Source: CAZBBC01 sp964489835 (GTDB taxonomy: Bacteria > Calditrichota > Calditrichia > JAJRVZ01). Taken from it: a stretch of 8,110 nt of DNA. Positions 4,717 to 8,110 of this stretch are shown here, piece after piece; the first letter of the stretch is position 1; each line of letters begins with the position of its first letter. The stretch is from assembly GCA_964489835.1 (NCBI GenBank), contig CAZBBC010000185.1, positions 1 to 8,110 of the forward strand, read 5' to 3'. The notes under the pieces are model-generated. The model had not been told where the DNA came from, ran no database searches, and was given only the letters and a program-made list of their open reading frames with translations. The translations under genes and the position numbers were made by a program.

Positions 4717-5970
4717 ATGAAACTGAAAATGCAGATTTTGCTATGCGTTCTCATTCTCGTCTCAGTGACCAATGCTCAGGATCAGAAAAAGGACCATGCC
4801 CGGTTTATTGAAGAAAAAAATGAATTTTGGGATCATATCAAAGAGGAAAACAAGAAATTCAGGGAGAGGGATCAGGTAACGACGCCAAAAAAAGTGATGC
4901 GTATGGATTTCTCAGGCATAAAATTGCCAGAATCCCTTGATCAGTTCAAATATCAATGGCATCAGGAGCCAATTTCACAAGGCAACACAGGATCCTGTTG
5001 GTGTTTCGCCACAACGTCATTCTTTGAATCAGAAATTTACCGGCTGACCAATCGTAAAATAAAATTATCTGAAATGTATACGGTATATTGGGAATATGTA
5101 GAAAAAGCGCGAAGATATGTTAATGAACGTGGGAATTCTCTCTTTGATGAAGGATCAATGGGTAATGCGGTTCCAAGAATCTGGAAAAAATATGGCGTTG
5201 TCCCGGCCGAAGCCTATACCGGAATGCTTCCCGAACAGAAATTTCATGATCATAAACTGGTGTTCTCCGAGATGAAAGGATATCTTGAGTCAATAAAGGA
5301 AAATAATGCCTGGAATGAATCGGATGTTCTGGCTAATATAAAAGCGATCCTAAATCATTATATCGGTGAGCCACCCTTAAAAGTGATTGTAAATAATGAA
5401 GAAATGACCCCGTTGGAATATCTTGAATATATTATCCAGCTAAATTTTGATGATTATGTTGATATACTTTCATTATATGAAAAAGAATATTATAAAAATG
5501 TTGTTCATCCTGTACCGGATAATTGGTGGTACAGTGCAGATTATTTCAATGTGCCCCTTGATAAGTTTATGATGATTATTAATCGGGCGTTGTCCAACGG
5601 ATATTCGCTTGTTCTGGGTGGAGATACCTCAGAGGCAGGCTATGATTCACATCTTGAAGTGGCAATGATTCCTACTTTTGATATTCCCTCGGCCTATATA
5701 GACGAATATTCCCGGCAATTTCGATTCAGTAACAAATCGACGACAGATGATCACGGTATCCATGCCGTGGGAATCATGAAAGAAGGATCTGAGTATTGGT
5801 ATCTGATTAAAGACTCCGGTTCCGGAGCCCGTAATGGTCCGCATAAAGGTTACCGTTTTTATCATCAGGATTATGTAAAATTGAAAATGATAGATTTAAT
5901 GATTCATAAAGATGCCCTGGGCGATTTGTCGGGTAAATGGCAGGAACTGCGTGATCCTTTCGTGGATTGA
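4717..5970 (+). CDS. Exported C1B (bleomycin hydrolase/aminopeptidase C-type) cysteine peptidase
   Basis: 417 residues with a strong ribosome site (AAAAGGAG, 6 nt before ATG). Residues 1-20 are a signal peptide (charged MKLK, hydrophobic core ILLCVLILVSV, predicted cleavage after TNA), so the enzyme is exported, probably to the periplasm; the cysteine at residue 10 is not in a lipobox. The papain-like core has the oxyanion glutamine Q88 and nucleophile C94 in ISQGNTGSCWCFAT, and the histidine H346 in TTDDHGIHAVGI. The third catalytic position, normally Asn in a 'KNSWG' motif, is D366 in YLIKDSGSG. The long insert between Cys and His (about 250 residues) and the overall length fit the C1B family rather than plain papain. 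It likely acts as an amino- or endopeptidase on peptides outside the cytoplasm. The canonical cytoplasmic bleomycin hydrolase lacks a signal peptide; secreted versions are, as far as I recall, frequent in Bacteroidetes-type bacteria. It appears to be transcribed alone. Confidence 0.88.
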   Translation: MKLKMQILLCVLILVSVTNAQDQKKDHARFIEEKNEFWDHIKEENKKFRERDQVTTPKKVMRMDFSGIKLPESLDQFKYQWHQEPISQGNTGSCWCFATTSFFESEIYRLTNRKIKLSEMYTVYWEYVEKARRYVNERGNSLFDEGSMGNAVPRIWKKYGVVPAEAYTGMLPEQKFHDHKLVFSEMKGYLESIKENNAWNESDVLANIKAILNHYIGEPPLKVIVNNEEMTPLEYLEYIIQLNFDDYVDILSLYEKEYYKNVVHPVPDNWWYSADYFNVPLDKFMMIINRALSNGYSLVLGGDTSEAGYDSHLEVAMIPTFDIPSAYIDEYSRQFRFSNKSTTDDHGIHAVGIMKEGSEYWYLIKDSGSGARNGPHKGYRFYHQDYVKLKMIDLMIHKDALGDLSGKWQELRDPFVD

Positions 5971-6061
5971 ATTTTATTATCAGCAGTACCAACGATATAC
6001 TGGTATCATTTGCCTGGTCTATTCATTACACAGCCAAAAACTGCAAAAAATCATGCACAAG

Positions 6062-6128
6062 TGACCCTCCCCCAGCCCCTCCCTGCTTGCAGGGAGGGGT
6101 GTCGAGCGTAGCGAGACGGGGTGGGTCA
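6062..6128. repeat. C-run hairpin element, copy 3 (long form)
   Basis: Outer arms TGACCC (6062-6067) and GGGTCA (6123-6128) enclose a perfect 11-bp hairpin, CCCCTCCCTGC (6076-6086), TT, GCAGGGAGGGG (6089-6099), and a 'gtcgagcgtagcgagac' segment. It lies between the peptidase and dehydrogenase genes. It has the C-run, short spacer and C/G hairpin layout of the other copies. Without a T-run it is unlikely to be an efficient terminator, but it may protect the upstream transcript. Confidence 0.8.
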
Positions 6129-6177
6129 TTTATCCAACTTGGTAAATAATTAAAGTTAGTCAGAGAATGAGAATAGA

Positions 6178-7488
6178 ATGATTAAAACGATAGGTATTTT
6201 AAGAGAAACTAAAAATAAATGGGAACGTCGTGTTCCTTTGATACCTGAAGATCTGAAACACCTGATATCGGGGCTATCCCTCCAGGTGATCGTTCAACCA
6301 TCGGAGCGGCGCATTTTCCCGGATGACGAGTTCCGTGCTGCCGGTGCCATCGTTCAGGAGGACCTGTCACCGTGCGATCTGATATTGGGCATAAAGGAAG
6401 TAAAAATCGTTGATTTAATCCCGGAAAAGACCTATATCTATTTTTCCCATACTATCAAGGGACAATCTTATAATATGCCGATGCTTCAGCGGTTGCTCGA
6501 TCTTAAATGCACACTGATTGATTATGAACGGATGAGAGATGAAAATAAGCAGCGGGTGATCTATTTCAGTTATCATGCCGGTGTTGCCGGAATAATCGAT
6601 ACATTCTGGACTTTCGCCAGGCGCCTGCACTGGGAACGCATTGACTCTCCTTTTGGTTTACTCAAACAGACGTTCCAATATACCGATCAGACAGAAGCAG
6701 TATTGGATTTTAAGAAAATAGCGGACCAAATACGTAGTCAAGGACTGCCGGAAAAACTAACACCACTGGTTATCGGTATTACCGGATATGGGAATGTATC
6801 AAAGGGTGCCCAGGATATGTTGGATCATCTGCCGTTGGTAGAAATACAACCAAAGGAATTAAGAAATATCCGGAATACTTATAAAGACCATTCAAAGACA
6901 ATATATAAAGTCGTTTTTAAAGAAGAGGATATGGTCGCTCCGCTATCCATGAACACTACTTTTGACTTACAGGAATATTATAATCATCCTGATCGGTATA
7001 AGGCTGATTTTGAAAAATATTTGCCTTTTTTAAGTATGCTCATCAATGCATCTTTCTGGGATAATCCCTATCCGCGACATGTAACAAAACAGGCCATCGG
7101 AAAATTGTATTCAGGTACCCGGATACCCGCCCTTCGTGTGATAGGAGATATCAGTTGTGATATTGAAGGAGGAATTGAATGCACATTAAAGGTTACAGAT
7201 CCCGGGAACCCGGTTTTTGTCTATGAACCGGAAAATGGTATCATCCATGATGGTGTGTCCGGCAAGGGGCCGGTGATCATGGCAGTTGATAATCTGCCCA
7301 GTGAATTACCCAAAGATGCCTCGATCTATTTTAGTGCCGTTCTCAGGGAACTCATGCCCGCCTTTATAAAGGTAGATCTTGAGGCCGGGTGTAATTCTCC
7401 GGATCTGCCCTATTTTCTGAAAAAAGCCATCATCACACACAAGGGTCAATTAACGGATTCCTTCCAATACCTGGAAAAATATTTGTAA
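6178..7488 (+). CDS. Lysine-ketoglutarate reductase / saccharopine dehydrogenase-like protein (AlaDH/PNT N-terminal fold)
   Basis: 436 residues. The N-terminal half has the alanine dehydrogenase/transhydrogenase-type signature GILRETKNKWERRVPLIPED (6-25) and GIKE (71-74). FSHTIKGQ (89-96) places K94 where the catalytic lysine of yeast Lys1 (FAHCYKDQ) lies, and SYHAGVAG (131-138) follows. The dinucleotide-binding region has ITGYGNVSKGAQDML (201-215). GDISCDIEGGIE (323-334) matches the lysine-ketoglutarate-reductase half of AASS proteins. The expected reaction is lysine plus 2-oxoglutarate and NAD(P)H to saccharopine, or the reverse; direction cannot be read from sequence. The saccharopine-cleaving half of bifunctional AASS is absent and no such gene is adjacent. 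The ribosome site is weak (GAGAATGAGAATAG). No signal peptide, so cytoplasmic. A simple alanine dehydrogenase is less likely because of the GDISCDIEGGIE block and the extra length. Confidence 0.85.
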   Translation: MIKTIGILRETKNKWERRVPLIPEDLKHLISGLSLQVIVQPSERRIFPDDEFRAAGAIVQEDLSPCDLILGIKEVKIVDLIPEKTYIYFSHTIKGQSYNMPMLQRLLDLKCTLIDYERMRDENKQRVIYFSYHAGVAGIIDTFWTFARRLHWERIDSPFGLLKQTFQYTDQTEAVLDFKKIADQIRSQGLPEKLTPLVIGITGYGNVSKGAQDMLDHLPLVEIQPKELRNIRNTYKDHSKTIYKVVFKEEDMVAPLSMNTTFDLQEYYNHPDRYKADFEKYLPFLSMLINASFWDNPYPRHVTKQAIGKLYSGTRIPALRVIGDISCDIEGGIECTLKVTDPGNPVFVYEPENGIIHDGVSGKGPVIMAVDNLPSELPKDASIYFSAVLRELMPAFIKVDLEAGCNSPDLPYFLKKAIITHKGQLTDSFQYLEKYL

Positions 7489-7542
7489 CCGCGGTATTTC
7501 GGATTCATTGATACTAATCGGCTATTGTATCATTTGGCAAAG

Positions 7543-7583
7543 AACTCACCCCCTATCCCCCTCTCTTGGAAAGAGAGGGGGAA
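7543..7583 (+). repeat. C-run hairpin element, copy 4
   Basis: AACTCACCCCCTAT followed by a perfect 11-bp hairpin (7557-7581, loop GGA) and AA. It shares the C-run, short spacer and C/G hairpin order with the elements at 1971, 2035 and 6062. It shares its AACTCA-CCCCC start with the inverted element ending at 7738. Confidence 0.8.
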
Positions 7584-7591
7584 TTTTTTTT
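7557..7591 (+). terminator. Rho-independent terminator-like hairpin after the dehydrogenase gene
   Basis: An 11-bp perfect stem, CCCCCTCTCTT (7557-7567) and AAGAGAGGGGG (7571-7581), loop GGA, is followed by AA and eight T (7584-7591). It lies 68 nt after the stop codon at 7488. The stem is part of a dispersed hairpin repeat, so a mobile repeat may have been taken over as the terminator. Confidence 0.75.
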
Positions 7592-7741
7592 ATGAAATCA
7601 AATGAAAGTAAAAAATTTATTCTAAGTGTGTTAAAGATAGGAATAATATTTACAGCAATATATACCGGATTCTCCTCTCCTTCTCTTCTTAAGAGAAGGT
7701 CGAAGATGCGGCTTAGATGCAGGCTGGGGGATGAGTTTTAA
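7592..7741 (+). CDS. Doubtful small ORF with one hydrophobic segment, possibly a gene fragment
   Basis: An ATG at 7592 opens 49 codons. The first 27 or so (MKSNESKKFILSVLKIGIIF onward) look like the charged start and first membrane helix of a membrane protein. From about residue 29 onward the reading frame runs through a hairpin repeat (SLLKRRSKMRLRCRLGDEF), which is unlikely to be selected protein. A G-rich stretch (7575-7581) lies 10 nt upstream but belongs to a terminator stem. It may be the 5' remnant of a membrane protein gene truncated by repeat insertion, or chance. The longer reading from 7508 passes through both repeats and is not credible. Confidence 0.2.
   Translation: MKSNESKKFILSVLKIGIIFTAIYTGFSSPSLLKRRSKMRLRCRLGDEF
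7677..7738 (-). repeat. C-run hairpin element, copy 5 (inverted relative to copy 4)
   Basis: On the minus strand it begins AAACTCATCCCCCAGCC. About 22 nt of intervening sequence follows, then a perfect 9-bp hairpin, CCTTCTCTT (7679-7687) with AAGAGAAGG (7691-7699), loop CTT. With copy 4 it forms an inverted pair around the doubtful small ORF. Confidence 0.7.
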
Positions 7742-8008
7742 TTAAAAAAAATAGTATATGCACCGTGTTACTATCTTTATTGCATATTTATAGTGTTTTG
7801 AAAAAATAACTATCATTGAAATTGATAGCAGAAATACAATAGAAAAAATAAAAATTATTTAAAATTTAGAAAATTATTTATTACATTGAATTCTCCGCCC
7901 GGGTAAATACCAATGGGTGCGCTTGTTCCCGATTTTGACTCTTTTTAAATAGCATCCTATGATATCAAGGCGAAAAATATTTGACAGGATTAATCCCAAC
8001 TGAGTCGG

Positions 8009-8086
8009 GGTCTAAAAAAAATCATTTTAATTTCATATGTTACCACATATAAGTGATCATTAGTGTCCGGTTTAAAAAAAATGATT
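8009..8086. repeat. Pair of GGTYTAAAAAAAATSATT motifs, 60 bp apart
   Basis: The 18-nt motifs at 8009-8026 and 8069-8086 differ at two positions (C/T and C/G). Each follows a similar G-rich lead (GAGTCGGGG and AGTGTCCGG). Between them is a small hairpin, ATATGT (8035-8040), TACC, ACATAT (8045-8050). They might be ends of an insertion element that continues past the edge, but no transposase is visible. Confidence 0.5.
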
Positions 8087-8110
8087 CAATTTTTAATTAA
8101 AAAACTCATC

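Larger units (their letters stand above)
7489..8110. other. Right-hand non-coding, repeat-rich region
   Basis: No gene is firmly supported. It contains the terminator-like hairpin (7557-7591), a doubtful 49-codon ORF, a second hairpin element in the opposite orientation (7677-7738), an AT-rich stretch (7740-7890), a more GC-balanced block of unknown nature (7890-8010), and a pair of GGTYTAAAAAAAATSATT motifs spaced exactly 60 bp apart near the edge. Confidence 0.7.

Noticed and set aside
5967..6149. 60-codon ORF between the peptidase and the dehydrogenase
   Set aside because: Half of it is the translation of a C/G-run hairpin repeat (SDPPPAPPCLQGG), a typical false ORF.
7508..7591. Upstream extension of the small right-hand ORF
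   Set aside because: It reads through a terminator-like hairpin and its T-run, so it is not plausible coding sequence.
7873..8010. Minus-strand open stretch reading ...LGLILSNIFRLDIIGC... to a stop near 7873
   Set aside because: Only some 40 codons without a start codon or ribosome site. It opens right after a stop in the poly-A motif and no family is recognised. It may be an old fragment but cannot be supported.

Overview
The window looks like part of a scaffold from an uncultured, anaerobic, AT-rich Gram-negative bacterium, most likely of the FCB superphylum (Cloacimonadota, Neomarinimicrobiota, Calditrichota or Ignavibacteria-like). This placement is inferred from gene content: a corrinoid-protein reductive activator, a secreted bleomycin-hydrolase-type C1 peptidase, a stand-alone lysine-ketoglutarate-reductase-like protein and an IS200/RAYT-type transposase. 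The intergenic regions are also packed with C-rich hairpin repeats and degenerate 'accacaaag/aaccgcaag' sequences. No rRNA, tRNA or other phylogenetic marker is present. A 100-N block (2141-2240) marks an assembly gap.

Layout: (1) 1-1553, minus strand: a nearly complete RACE/RamA-like ATP-dependent activator (N-terminal [2Fe-2S] domain plus ASKHA fold), whose last few codons run off the left edge. (2) 1554-2348: a divergent intergenic region of about 800 bp, saturated with fossil short repeats and holding the assembly gap. (3) 2349-3794, plus strand: an M14 zinc carboxypeptidase-like protein with an unusual C-terminal domain that resembles the two halves of an amidohydrolase beta-sandwich with the TIM barrel missing. 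(4) 3799-4493: a RAYT/IS200-like transposase flanked by two 24-bp hairpin units on each side, the upstream and downstream pairs in opposite orientation. (5) 4717-5970: an exported C1B cysteine peptidase with an Asp where the catalytic Asn is usual. (6) 6178-7488: a lysine-ketoglutarate-reductase/saccharopine-dehydrogenase-like protein with a strong terminator-like hairpin behind it. (7) 7489-8110: non-coding, repeat-rich sequence with a doubtful small ORF and a repeated poly-A-containing motif near the right edge.

The genes do not form a compact operon: every gap between genes exceeds 100 bp and most contain hairpin repeats. A loose theme is peptide and amino-acid catabolism: an exported cysteine peptidase, an apparently cytoplasmic carboxypeptidase and a lysine-modifying dehydrogenase. 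The corrinoid activator would serve a methyltransferase encoded outside the window. The most interesting structures are the transposase with its symmetric set of REP-like units and the M14/amidohydrolase-remnant fusion. I did not find convincing evidence of a wholly new defence or biosynthetic system.
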